This document shows positions 1 to 8,547 of a stretch of DNA of 64,000 nt, piece after piece. Numbering within the stretch: the stretch's first letter is position 1; each line of letters opens with the position of its first letter. The position numbers and the translations under genes were made by a program. The notes beneath the pieces are model-generated. The model saw only the letters and a program-made list of their open reading frames with translations. It had not been told where the DNA came from and searched no databases. The stretch comes from Pseudomonadota bacterium (GTDB lineage: Bacteria > Pseudomonadota > Alphaproteobacteria > Rhizobiales > Xanthobacteraceae), in contig JAEYRD010000053.1 of the NCBI GenBank assembly GCA_023435725.1, forward strand, positions 16,112 to 80,111, given 5' to 3'.

Positions 1-1591
1 CTGCTAGCCTGGAAGCGGCTTCGGCCTTATCGAGTTCAATTCCATAGGTCGCATATGTCCACGCTATTCCATCTTGCACCTTCACGTACTCTAGCGTTAC
101 AGGACCTCCGTTGGCCTCAGGCAGTTTCTGGAAGCGGCTCAACTCTTTGCCGTAAGATGGAATGTCTGGGTTCCTCCCTCCGAATTGCTTCGTGAGTTCG
201 TCGACCTGCTTAAGCGTCCAGCCAGATGCAAGCCACCATGCCGTCTTCTTAAAGGTTGGGAGGGCATCGTACCCGACGCCAGAAAATGAGGCGTCTTTAA
301 CATCGGCTTCCGAGAAATCGACATGACAAAGTTGCGCTAAATCGAATATCGCGTGGCTAAGATTGCTTTTGAAAAATGAAGTATCCGATATTTTGGCTCG
401 ACTGAAATCAGTATCTTCCAATTTCGCTTCGTTATCGAAATGGCTGTTCACGATCGCGCTTTCCACGAATTCGGCAGCCGGAAGAGCCGCTTTGCCGAAA
501 TCGACGTTAGTCAGCTCCGCCCTCTCGAAATTCCATTGCCGCGGTAGAACTAGTCCTTTTAGGTTGACTTGCTCAGAGCCTTTGGCCTGCAGTGATAGGT
601 CTGACAGATCTAGCTTTTCGCGACCAGCTTTTGCCAGCCAGCGAATGGCCTCAACTCTACTTTCGATCGGTTTGTCTCGGGATTTGGACATCGCTATTTT
701 GGCTGGCGTTCGCCAGGCAATGTACAGTTCCTTATAAGTAAACCAAGCCGCGGCAGGTGAGACGAGAAAGAATATGGCAGCGGCAGCCAGGGCGAAACGC
801 CGATGAGTACTATGCGTACGGCACTTGCTAACGAATTCCTTTTCGAGATCATTGAGATCGCCATATTCCTCAGCCGATTTCGCGAGGCTCGCACTTAACA
901 ATGCGCCCTTGTCGCGTCCTGTGCGAAGCCAAAACAGCGCTGCTTCACGAAATCTGATGCGTTCATCGATCCAGTCCCGAAGCCTTGGCCAGTGGCGCAC
1001 GAGCGCCTCGTATCGCAGTTCGACGAAAATGGCCTGGCGGGTAGCAGTGATGACAAGCGTGCCAGCAGCACATAGTTTCTCGATAACTTCACTCTCGCTT
1101 TTGGCTTTGTTGACAGACAGCAAATCGGTCTTGATCTGCGGCAACGATCGACGAGATCCGTCCGAGAGACGAAGGAGTCGGAGCAATATTCGTTTCACAA
1201 GCGCTTGGTTCTTTGCCGCTTGCGACAGAAAGAAGGTATCACTTCGTTCGACTATCGATCGCATGATACCCGCGTCGAAGGGCTTCAAGAGAGTGTTGGC
1301 ACTACCTAATGGAGGACATGTCGCGCCGTGATCCGTCGATCCAGTGTAGGGTCTGGCCGTCCAGTAGTTGATGAAACCTTGCGCTATCTTTCGGTCGGCT
1401 GGAACATCAAGGACGGTACCGGTTTCTACTATTCGCGCGATGAATTCAAAGGAGCGCGCCTCGGTTGCGCGACGTTCGTTCTCCACCCAACTCGAATCTT
1501 CCTCCGGGAATTTTGCGATTAGTTCGTCATTGGCCTGCCGAACCGCGTCGATGGACGGGTACGGCTGCATCCCGGCGTGCTCAACTGTCAT
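1..1591 (-). CDS. STAND-like/transmembrane/pentapeptide-repeat protein, partial (cut by left edge)
   Basis: One uninterrupted minus-strand frame of about 530 codons runs from ATG at 1591 off the window edge. Residues about 48-78 (FEFIARIVETGTVLD, then AQGFINYW) resemble, from memory, the segment that precedes the NTPase in nSTAND1-type proteins. Residues about 135-255 look like the winged-helix region that follows such NTPases (VKRILLRLLRLSDG, YEALVRHWPRLRDWI). No Walker A motif lies between or elsewhere in the visible part. A hydrophobic segment follows at about 266-287 (FALAAAAIFFLVSPAAAW), then pentapeptide repeats at about 325-435 (NFERAELTNVDFGKA, ANLxx-like). The start lies 18 bases after the hydrolase stop, with GAGG upstream, so the two genes are probably co-transcribed. 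The function is unknown; a conflict or signalling role is inferred. Confidence 0.75.
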   Translation of the reverse strand, partial: MTVEHAGMQPYPSIDAVRQANDELIAKFPEEDSSWVENERRATEARSFEFIARIVETGTVLDVPADRKIAQGFINYWTARPYTGSTDHGATCPPLGSANTLLKPFDAGIMRSIVERSDTFFLSQAAKNQALVKRILLRLLRLSDGSRRSLPQIKTDLLSVNKAKSESEVIEKLCAAGTLVITATRQAIFVELRYEALVRHWPRLRDWIDERIRFREAALFWLRTGRDKGALLSASLAKSAEEYGDLNDLEKEFVSKCRTHSTHRRFALAAAAIFFLVSPAAAWFTYKELYIAWRTPAKIAMSKSRDKPIESRVEAIRWLAKAGREKLDLSDLSLQAKGSEQVNLKGLVLPRQWNFERAELTNVDFGKAALPAAEFVESAIVNSHFDNEAKLEDTDFSRAKISDTSFFKSNLSHAIFDLAQLCHVDFSEADVKDASFSGVGYDALPTFKKTAWWLASGWTLKQVDELTKQFGGRNPDIPSYGKELSRFQKLPEANGGPVTLEYVKVQDGIAWTYATYGIELDKAEAASRLA

Positions 1592-1609
1592 GATAGACCT
1601 CAGCAGGCG

Positions 1610-3385
1610 CTATGCAATAATGGTTAGAACCGTATTGAGACTGCCCGCGACACTAGCAATCTGCACGGAAAGATCCCTGAGCTCCGTGTCGACGTGGACG
1701 AACCGCTCAAGACAATCTTGATAAAATGCGTCGAACGCATTCTCACCAGCAATCTTCTCTGCCTCATTCGGTTCAGCCGATGGAGTGAGCTCGATCCATT
1801 CTTCCATTAGCTGCTTGAGCTCATTTGCCCAGCTTTCATTGAGATCCTGGTCGCACAGCTTCGTAAATCTGTCTTTGAATTCCTCCCAACTGGCCATTTT
1901 GACCCATGGCTGGTGCTTCGAGGACAGCTTAGCGTGGTCAAGTTCGTTGCTGAACCACTGCCATTCGTAATGCTCGCTAACTAGGAGTGCGAGATGGCGA
2001 TTCATTGCATCGACAGCCTGCGAACCAGCGTCGAGCTGCTGCAACGCCCGATCTTGAGGATTGGCGATCGGCCGGAGTTTTTCTGCTATCCCGCGCATAC
2101 TTTCGGAAAGTGGATCGAGCCGCAGGCTGGCCATGCAATTGGTTAGTGCTTGGTTGATGCGAGACGCTTGATTCAACAACTCGCTCAATCCAATATTGGC
2201 GAGCTGATCGATGTCACCCTGGGTAGCGGCGGGTTTGGCTGCGCGCTGCATATAGACGACGTAGGTCTCGAGCTTTTTGATCCAGGCTTGTTCAAACCGC
2301 GAATTGGGGAGGCCGGCGATTTGTTTCTGAGCTTCACGGGCGATCCCGCTGAGGACAACGGCGTATTTGCCCAGTGTGCCGGCGGCGGCCTTGTTCGCTT
2401 TCGATCGATCGAGGACGTCCTCAATGGTCTCGGTCGTGAGCTGCAATTTGTGCAAGCTGTCGTGCAGCCCTTTGTATTGTTTGAGCAACATGATCTGCGC
2501 GTTTGCATTCTCGAAAGCACCTCGAAAACGACCTACGGTTTCGCGGATCACAGGCTCCTTGGCGTTCGTGATCAGCACGTTTAGGGCATCATTTGCGGTT
2601 TGGGCCATCCTCGCCGGATCGAGCTGGGGCTTAGGGAGGTCTTTCACGAACTCGCGAAGTGCCTTGTGTTGAAGAGCATCAGTATCTTCGGGCTTAGTGA
2701 TCGAGGAATGATCGGATCCAGCAATCTTGAGCGCGTGGGCAAAATAGTGAGATGCCGAAATTCGGGCGACGACTTTTGGGGCGAAAAAAAACCTGCCAAC
2801 AATGAACTTGTCTTCGATTAGCTCGCGCCCATGCAGTTCGTTCCCCTTCAAGTGGAGTAGAGCACGGAAGTCGTTGTCCAACGCGCTTAGCCAGCTGTTC
2901 TGTTCTGAAAATCGCATCGCATCCGCCTGACTATGCCCAAGGCATTCGGCAATTGGCTGGAGCCAATTTGCCCATTCGGAGCCGAGCGATGGGGATGCGA
3001 GAAGGAAGAGACCAAATGTCGTCTGCGCTCGGAAGGCATCTTTGTCCAATTGGCGACGGACGAGGTAACGTCGTGCGACTACGCCGCCCATGCTATGACA
3101 TACGAATACGATACGCGGTCCAGCCTCTATTCCGGCGTTTCGTATTCGCTCTCGGAAATCCGCAACGACATCATCGAGATTGTAGTCCGCACTGAATATG
3201 CCAGTCTCATAGGTGTATGCGAAGATGCTGGGATCGCCGAGGGCGTCGTCCTGAACTAAGAGGTCAGGCCAATATGTGCCGTTTTCATGCGTCCAACATT
3301 TTTCGCCATTTGAGAGGACCCCATGAATGAAGATGACGGCGCAGTCGCCGGAGCCTTGCTTCAGGCGTTTTAATCCGAGCCCCAT
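1610..3385 (-). CDS. SERAC1/PGAP1-like alpha/beta hydrolase with long helical C-terminus
   Basis: The N-terminal 260 residues of this 591-residue protein form an alpha/beta hydrolase. They include an oxyanion-type VIFIHGVLSNGEKCW at about 17-31, a nucleophile elbow VCHSMGGVVARRY near 94-106, and a likely catalytic His in GSDHSSITKP near 225. This matches the SERAC1/lipase-like family. The remaining 330 residues are helix-rich with no recognised domain and could serve for assembly or signalling. No signal peptide is visible, so it is probably cytoplasmic. It is first in an operon with the STAND-like pentapeptide protein. Its base composition is lower in G+C than the rest of the window, which suggests acquisition. 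Bacterial SERAC1-like domains also occur as effectors in conflict systems; that role here is inference. Confidence 0.8.
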   Translation of the reverse strand: MGLGLKRLKQGSGDCAVIFIHGVLSNGEKCWTHENGTYWPDLLVQDDALGDPSIFAYTYETGIFSADYNLDDVVADFRERIRNAGIEAGPRIVFVCHSMGGVVARRYLVRRQLDKDAFRAQTTFGLFLLASPSLGSEWANWLQPIAECLGHSQADAMRFSEQNSWLSALDNDFRALLHLKGNELHGRELIEDKFIVGRFFFAPKVVARISASHYFAHALKIAGSDHSSITKPEDTDALQHKALREFVKDLPKPQLDPARMAQTANDALNVLITNAKEPVIRETVGRFRGAFENANAQIMLLKQYKGLHDSLHKLQLTTETIEDVLDRSKANKAAAGTLGKYAVVLSGIAREAQKQIAGLPNSRFEQAWIKKLETYVVYMQRAAKPAATQGDIDQLANIGLSELLNQASRINQALTNCMASLRLDPLSESMRGIAEKLRPIANPQDRALQQLDAGSQAVDAMNRHLALLVSEHYEWQWFSNELDHAKLSSKHQPWVKMASWEEFKDRFTKLCDQDLNESWANELKQLMEEWIELTPSAEPNEAEKIAGENAFDAFYQDCLERFVHVDTELRDLSVQIASVAGSLNTVLTIIA

Positions 3386-3657
3386 CCGAGGTCCTCAGCC
3401 ATATGGCGAGTAGGTCTGCTCGAACTGCCATGTCGGAGCCAACCGAAAAATTGCCCTCGGGCTTCGGTTGGGCGCCATCTTTGTTTGCACTTGAAGCGTC
3501 GGTGCCTTTCCGGCGCGGACCGCGAGCAAACCGGTCTCGTCTCTAAAAACAATTTTCCGAACGTAACAACACTACAATATCCGAAATGTGTCAGTTATGC
3601 AACTCCGGATTGAAGCCCGGCAGTTAGGAGAGCCCAATATAGCTATTTCGAAGGGAT

Positions 3658-4020
3658 TTAGTCTTCGTATAGGTTCAGATTGGCTGCAGCAATCATGCCT
3701 ATGCTCGGCCACTCGAGGAACGGACGGGTAGCGCTTCGCGCTCTAAGGCCTTGCGGGCGCCTTGGCTGCATGTGAGTGATCCAAAAGCGACCGGATAGTT
3801 GCCCCTTTGCCGCGGCGTCCTCAGATCCCGCCGCGACGTTCTCAGGCGTGCATTTTGTCGAGGGTGGATTTCCGCACTGACCCGCAAGCGCCTCCCAGCC
3901 GACACACTTTCCAGACTGGTTCCGATATCCCGGGCCGCCGTTATCTCCGCAGGCAGAGAAGGCAGGCTGGGCGCCAGAGAGGGCGAGGAACATGGCCAGA
4001 GTTATCTGACGCTCTATCAT
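3658..4020 (-). CDS. Small secreted hypothetical protein
   Basis: This 120-residue protein starts at ATG 4020, chosen because it opens directly into a signal peptide (MIERQITLAMFLALSG, cleavage near QPAFSA-C). The mature part carries CGDNGGPGYRNQSGKCVGW and a second Cys pair (CGNPPSTKC), so four cysteines may form disulfides. I recall similar short Cys-bearing exported proteins of unknown function as common in Bradyrhizobium relatives. The C-terminus after about residue 75 is unlike the front. It follows the lipoprotein gene in the same direction with an 11-base gap, so the two may share a transcript. Confidence 0.55.
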   Translation of the reverse strand: MIERQITLAMFLALSGAQPAFSACGDNGGPGYRNQSGKCVGWEALAGQCGNPPSTKCTPENVAAGSEDAAAKGQLSGRFWITHMQPRRPQGLRARSATRPFLEWPSIGMIAAANLNLYED

Positions 4021-4031
4021 CTGCACTGCGC

Positions 4032-4415
4032 TTACTTGGGCGGCTCGCCTTCTGGCTTTTTCTGGAACTGGATGTTGCACTTCTTCGCGATAGAGGCCTG
4101 CTCGATAGCGATGAGCTGCCCCTTCATCTGCCCAAGTTCGGCCGCGGTCTGTTTGTCGCCTCCGACCAGGAATGCGGCCGGCCAGAACACAACGATAGCG
4201 ACACCGGTCGCGACTTGATCTTTGCTGCGCTGACTGTCCTGCACTCCCGATAGCGTCGCCGCCCTAGTTGAGACAGATTGAGCTTCGAGCGCGAGCTGCT
4301 GACAAGTGTACTGCTGATACTGCACCGGCGACACGTACGCCGGCGATATTTCAGACGACGAAGAAGCACAGCCAGAAAGCGCGATTGCAACGACCGCCGG
4401 AGCGACGTTTCGCAT
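4032..4415 (-). CDS. Small lipoprotein of unknown function
   Basis: This 127-residue protein has a lipobox (VVAIALSGC, Cys at about 16), so it should be exported and lipidated. The mature region starts with a Ser-rich linker and SPAYVSPVQYQQYTCQQLAL, followed by a heptad-like helical stretch. A hydrophobic or glycine segment follows (ATGVAIVVFWPAAFLVGG, about 70-87), then a second helix with ELGQMKGQLIAIEQ. The pattern of lipobox, conserved Y-x-x-x-C-x-Q and an internal hydrophobic patch matches small cell-envelope lipoproteins widespread in proteobacteria. No enzymatic motif is visible. The next gene downstream is the small secreted protein. Confidence 0.65.
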   Translation of the reverse strand: MRNVAPAVVAIALSGCASSSSEISPAYVSPVQYQQYTCQQLALEAQSVSTRAATLSGVQDSQRSKDQVATGVAIVVFWPAAFLVGGDKQTAAELGQMKGQLIAIEQASIAKKCNIQFQKKPEGEPPK

Positions 4416-4520
4416 AGTATTTCCCCCCAGAATGCGGCATCCAAGCGCAACCCTCGCGGGAGATCAATAGGACCTTCGCTGAATTGGTAAAAATACGGAC
4501 CGGTCCGCTCGCGCCGTAGC

Positions 4521-5398
4521 TCAGGACCTAACCGAAAACCGATCGAACGCCGTTAGGCTCTGCAGGCGCGGCTCCACGTCGCGCAGATAAATCTCGGCCT
4601 TAAGGAACGTGATCTCGTTCTCAAGCTTTGCTCTCATCAATATCGATGTACCAGGACTTCGGCCTACCATCGCTTCCATCGCTCCAGCGATAGCCGCGGC
4701 ACTTCAGCGAATCTTTGAAGTCAAACGGAGAGTGTTCCGCCCAGACACGCATTGTCTTCTTGCGAGCCCGCTCGAGCAGCGCGGCCAGTGCAGGTGCGCC
4801 AGTCGGTAGTTCGAAGGCGAGGATTTCGAGAAGGGCATGGCAGTCGTCGACAGCTCTGTGAGCCTGATGAAAGAAGCCGGCGCCGTTCAGGAGGTAACCC
4901 AGACGGGACCCTTCGAAACCGTGTTTCCGCCATTCGATCTCCGTTGCAGAGCACCCCTAAGCCTTGTTGGAAAACGGGCCAGTAGCGTTCCGCAAATTTG
5001 CGGTCGAACTCTGCGTTATGAGCGATGACGATCACGGCGTCGTCGACGAACGACGAGACGGCGTTCTCATCAATTAGATGGCCGGCGACCATCTCGTCCG
5101 TGATGCCCGTGAGCGCCGTGACCTCCGGCGGTATTGGCGCCGATGGCTCGTTGAACGACGAGAAGACATCCCTGAGGCCGGCGATGCAACCGTCGGCCAA
5201 GTAGTCGAACTTGACCATTCCCAGCTCGATGACCTCGTCTTTCTGTTGATCCAGGCCGGTCAACTCGACATCGATGAGGATGCCGGTTTTGGTCGCTTCC
5301 CCGTTGGAAGGAGTGAGAGGCCTCCGACGGACGCGGTAGTCGGCAGATTTGGCCAATGCCTCGGCCATGGCGGCCAGGGGCAGGTCGTTCTCGAGCAT
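4521..5398 (-). pseudogene. DEDDh 3'-5' exonuclease gene with two frameshifts
   Basis: The first frame (from 5398) encodes the N-terminal half of a DEDDh exonuclease of the DNA polymerase III epsilon type: ILIDVELTGLD near 40-50 supplies the first acidic pair, and VIVIAHNAEFDRKFAERYWP carries the middle Asp. At a run of four C's (4954-4957) the frame breaks. The +1 frame continues with homologous sequence (CSATEIEWRKHGFEGSRL, then FHQAHRAVDDCHALLEIL with the final H-x4-D). A second one-base shift near 4625 separates DESK from LENEITFLKAEIYLRDVEP, which ends at the stop at 4521. Both lesions look like single-base insertions, so either a decaying gene or sequencing error is possible. Confidence 0.75.
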
Positions 5399-6186
5399 TG
5401 GACGTTTCGGTCCTCCAGACCACTGACGCGCATAGGGCCTGACTGAGCCATAATTATTCTAGCCCGGTTCAGATCCGGAAATCCAGTTGCGGTCACTCCG
5501 TATCGTCACCTTGTAGGGACGACTGCGGCATTTGCAGGAAACGCACCAGTTTCGGAAGTGGACTGTTGGTGTTGCGCTGTTGGAGGGGCACACTCTTGCC
5601 AGCGCTCACGACCGCCTTTCGCTCGCCAAGAGGCTCACAACCGCTGCAGTCCGATAATCCCAAATTATCGAAATCCTAGGGTGTCATAAGATCTTTTCGT
5701 GGTCGATCGGGAGTCATCATTACGATGCTGTGGCGGATCGTTCGTTTGGATTCGGGTGGAGACCGCGACTGATGCAGTGCCAAGACTGTTTTGGTCGATC
5801 GAGCCATCCGTTCGGAGCGAAGAGGAGCCTGACTGCTCATCCATCTTCCCCTACCGAGAGGATCTGAGCCGCAGCAGTCGAGCAAGTTTTTTTATAGATT
5901 CTCTCCCTCCGCCACCCCTCATCGAAGCCAGCAAAATAAGCCGAATCCCTGATCCGCAAGGATTCTCCCGGATGACTGAAGGTGCCCTCGGTGCACAAGG
6001 TCGGTACACATGGTCCGTGCCGGCTCGCCGAAGCGACATCCGAAGAGCGGGGTCTTCTGTCTGCGCAGGCGCGTTCCGGGGCGTCTTGAGGAGGCCGTCG
6101 GCAAGTGCGAGATAAAGATCTCGCTTCGGACGGCGATCCTCGCATCGCCCGCAACCTTGCGCCGCTGAGACGCAAGCCCTCAATCC
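5399..6186. other. Gene-free region of about 790 bases
   Basis: No supportable gene was found on either strand. The open frames here are short, Arg/Ser-rich and lack recognisable motifs or ribosome-binding sites. No tRNA, clear terminator or insertion-sequence end is visible. It separates the decayed exonuclease and the A+T-rich left part from the catabolic locus, so it may be a scar of earlier insertion. Confidence 0.5.
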
Positions 6187-6768
6187 TCAGCGCTGCCCAT
6201 CGTGCGCCGAGATATCCGATGCGGCGAGTCCGCCGATCCGCGCGTGAGGCCTGCCGCCGGTCGCCATCACGAGACCAAACGCAATCTCGTCACGTCTGGG
6301 GGCATCCCACAACGTCATCTCCGCCGTGCTGAAATGGCTGCGGACATAAGCGGCGTGGATATGGCCGAGCGGCACCATCAGGCGCGTGCCGGGACCGCCG
6401 ATGGTCTTCGCCGCCGGGACGATTGCCTTGGGTTGACCGAGCACCTCCCGCATGCCGTGGCCGCCGGCCTCATGCCACACGGCACCATGCTCGAGCTCAC
6501 CGTCTTCGCCCACGATGATGCCCTTGCCGTAGGCTTCGATGCGCGACGCGCCGCCAAGCTGCGCGATCAACTGTGTTGCGAGCTCACGCCCAAGCTCGCG
6601 CAAGGCGGCTTGAAACGGCATCAGGTTCGGCTCGTAGCGCTCCGCAAAGGGATTATGGATGACCGCAACGGCCGTCCCAACCAGCAGCGGCCTCTCCAGC
6701 CGGGGCCCGCGCTCGTGCCAGATAGTCTCAACGCTGAGCGCGGTCTTGCGGATGTCATAGGACGACAT
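6187..6768 (-). CDS. Amino acid synthesis (AA_synth) family protein
   Basis: This 193-residue protein starts at ATG 6768 (MSSYDIRKTALSVETIWHE), the first start that gives a sensible N-terminus. The sequence matches the small 'amino acid synthesis' family (Pfam AA_synth): PLLVGTAVAVIHNPFAERY near 30-48, then GASRIEAYGKGIIVGEDGE and a Gly/His-rich stretch HEAGGHGMREVLG, with a C-terminal H-I-H-A-A. The biochemical role of the family is not established; members often sit in ring-degradation or racemase/hydrolase loci. It lies 7 bases after the fumarylacetoacetase-family gene and is probably translated from the same transcript. Confidence 0.75.
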   Translation of the reverse strand: MSSYDIRKTALSVETIWHERGPRLERPLLVGTAVAVIHNPFAERYEPNLMPFQAALRELGRELATQLIAQLGGASRIEAYGKGIIVGEDGELEHGAVWHEAGGHGMREVLGQPKAIVPAAKTIGGPGTRLMVPLGHIHAAYVRSHFSTAEMTLWDAPRRDEIAFGLVMATGGRPHARIGGLAASDISAHDGQR

Positions 6769-6775
6769 GCCCGGC

Positions 6776-7639
6776 CTATGCCTCGTCCACGACGGGATTG
6801 CGCAACACGCCGATATTCTCGATTTCAACCTCGACGACGTCGCCTGGCTTGAGGAAGACCGGCGGCTTGCGGGTGAAGCCGACGCCGGCGGGCGTGCCGG
6901 TGGCGATGACATCGCCGGGGACGAGGTCGAAAATGGTCGAGGCGTATTCGATCAGCCGCGGGATCGAGAAGATCAGCATCGAGGTGTCGGAGGATTGCAC
7001 CACCGCGCCGTTGACGCGCGTCTCCAGCTTCAGCTTGGTAGGATCGCCGATCTCGTCCGGCGTGACCAGCCACGGTCCGAACGGGCCCGTGCCGACGAAG
7101 TTCTTGCCAGAGGCGATCTGCTGCGCATGGCGCTGCCAGTCGCGCACGCTGACGTCATTGTAGATCGAGTACCCCGCCACGTGATTCCAGGCGTCGGCCT
7201 GGGCGATGTGGCGTCCGCCCTTGCCGATGACGACGGCGAGTTCACCCTCCCAATCGAGATTGTCAGAGACCTTGGGCCGGATCACCGGCGCGTTGTGGCC
7301 GACCTGGGAGCGCCAGACCCGCAGGAAGATCGGTGGAAACTCGGTGATCTCGCGCTTCATGCCGAATGCCACTGCCTCGTTGTGATGGTCGAGGTAATTG
7401 CGCACGGCGCAGACGATTTTCTCGGGACGCGGGATCACGGGGAGATATTTGACGTCGCTCAGCGCCAGGGCGGGCTTTTGGCCGGCGACGATGGCCTCGC
7501 GGCGCGCGTAATCATTGCTGCCGAGGAAGTCCGCGAGCGTCGGGTATTGGGGCAGGGCACGGCCGAGATCCACCACACCGTTTTCGACAACGGCTCCCCA
7601 GCTTTCCCGATTTCCGTCCAAGAACGACAGCAGCTTCAT
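6776..7639 (-). CDS. Fumarylacetoacetate hydrolase family protein
   Basis: This 287-residue protein starts at ATG 7639. An in-frame extension upstream to 7705 overlaps the operator and looks non-coding. The C-terminal FAH fold carries the metal-binding acids in DWEGELAVVIGKGGRHI (about 130-146) and in YSIYNDVSVRDWQ (about 160). It ends with the family signature VIATGTPAGVGFTRKPP near 245-261. Such enzymes cleave C-C bonds or decarboxylate/hydrate 2-keto acids from aromatic meta-cleavage. Together with the extradiol-dioxygenase-like VOC gene on the divergent arm, this suggests ring degradation. Exact substrate unknown. Confidence 0.85.
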   Translation of the reverse strand: MKLLSFLDGNRESWGAVVENGVVDLGRALPQYPTLADFLGSNDYARREAIVAGQKPALALSDVKYLPVIPRPEKIVCAVRNYLDHHNEAVAFGMKREITEFPPIFLRVWRSQVGHNAPVIRPKVSDNLDWEGELAVVIGKGGRHIAQADAWNHVAGYSIYNDVSVRDWQRHAQQIASGKNFVGTGPFGPWLVTPDEIGDPTKLKLETRVNGAVVQSSDTSMLIFSIPRLIEYASTIFDLVPGDVIATGTPAGVGFTRKPPVFLKPGDVVEVEIENIGVLRNPVVDEA

Positions 7640-7679
7640 GGTCTCGCCCCCACAGTTGGCGTTTTCGATACGATGTATT

Positions 7680-7691
7680 ATTTTCGAAAAT
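7680..7691. promoter_or_regulatory. Palindromic operator ATTTTCGAAAAT (left arm)
   Basis: A perfect 12-base palindrome sits 41 bases upstream of the fumarylacetoacetase-family start. The same core recurs at 8512-8523 in front of the oxidoreductase. It is the natural candidate site for the GntR regulator encoded between the two copies. Confidence 0.6.
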
Positions 7692-7735
7692 GTGACGCGG
7701 CGCAAGTCTGCCAGGGTAGAAAATACGGGTGCAGC

Positions 7736-8437
7736 CTATTCAGCTTCGAGCAGGTGCCCGGCGTATTTCGCGACGTTGTCCGAGGTCGAGCGGATATGCG
7801 ACTCGATCAATTGCACGGCGAGATCTGCATTGCGCGAGATGGCGGCCTGCATGATTGCCTGGTGCTCGCCGGCCTTGTCGCGGGGACGCGGCCGGAAATT
7901 GGCCGAGAGGTGCCGATAGCGCTCGGCGCGATCGAACAGCTCGGCGCGAATCTCCAGAAGCGTTGCTGATCCGCAGGCGGAGACCAGCGCCTGGTGAAAT
8001 TGGCGATGGGCGATGTTCCATTCGGGGTCGCGCAGCGGATGTTCGGGATCGCGCTGCTCGATCCGCTTCAATCTGTGCAGTGTCGATATGACCGCGATTT
8101 CCCAGTCGTCATCGCCCTTTTGAATCGCGCGGCGGATCAATTCCACCTCGATGAGCACCCTGGCGTCGGTCACCTCGGCCAGATCCTGGCGGCTGACCGG
8201 AGCGACGCGAAATCCGCGCTGCTCCTGAGCATCGACCAGCCGTTCCGCGGAGAGCGCGGTCAACGCCTCGCGCAATGTCGTGAAGCTTGCGCCGAACCGT
8301 TCACGCAGCACGTCGAACCGCAGCGGTTCGCCAGGCGTCAGGCCGCAGGTGATGATCTCCTCGCGCAGCCGATGGGTGATGTCGGCGGCAATGGTCTTGC
8401 CGAATTCCTTGCGGGACCGGATGGCGCTGTCGGGCAT
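7736..8437 (-). CDS. GntR-family transcriptional regulator (FCD subfamily)
   Basis: The N-terminal winged helix (about residues 15-75) has the GntR pattern REEIITCGLTPGEPLRFD followed by the recognition-helix region ASFTTLREALTALSAERLV. The C-terminal all-helical FCD ligand domain has likely metal or ligand residues in DARVLIEVELIRRAI, AHRQFHQALVSACG and GEHQAIMQAAISRN. ATG 8437 (MPDSAIRSRK) is preferred, although the frame is open to 8464. It lies between the two catabolic arms and is flanked by identical palindromes, so it probably represses both arms and itself until a pathway metabolite binds. Confidence 0.85.
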   Translation of the reverse strand: MPDSAIRSRKEFGKTIAADITHRLREEIITCGLTPGEPLRFDVLRERFGASFTTLREALTALSAERLVDAQEQRGFRVAPVSRQDLAEVTDARVLIEVELIRRAIQKGDDDWEIAVISTLHRLKRIEQRDPEHPLRDPEWNIAHRQFHQALVSACGSATLLEIRAELFDRAERYRHLSANFRPRPRDKAGEHQAIMQAAISRNADLAVQLIESHIRSTSDNVAKYAGHLLEAE

Positions 8438-8508
8438 GGTTCTGCCAATGAATCGATGCCTCAAGATGCCCCGTCAACGATCATCTTGCAATAATTTTCG
8501 TAAAGGAT

Positions 8509-8526
8509 ATGATTTTCGAAAATCAT
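8509..8526. promoter_or_regulatory. Extended palindromic operator (right arm)
   Basis: The 18-base sequence ATGATTTTCGAAAATCAT is a perfect palindrome containing the core seen at 7680-7691. A related half (AATTTTCGTAAAG) lies just upstream at about 8494. It ends 21 bases before the oxidoreductase start, overlapping the expected promoter and leader. It is likely bound by the adjacent GntR protein. Confidence 0.65.
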
Positions 8527-8547
8527 GTCGGGGAGGCAAGTGGAATC

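Noticed and set aside
4954..4962. An apparent nonsense codon in the exonuclease pseudogene's second frame
   Set aside because: A single extra base in the C4 run restores a continuous reading without requiring the stop, so only frameshifts are claimed.
6767..7969. A 400-codon plus-strand frame across the fumarylacetoacetase-family gene
   Set aside because: The minus-strand genes have strong family motifs and sensible starts. The plus frame crosses the operator and intergenic sequence without any domain.
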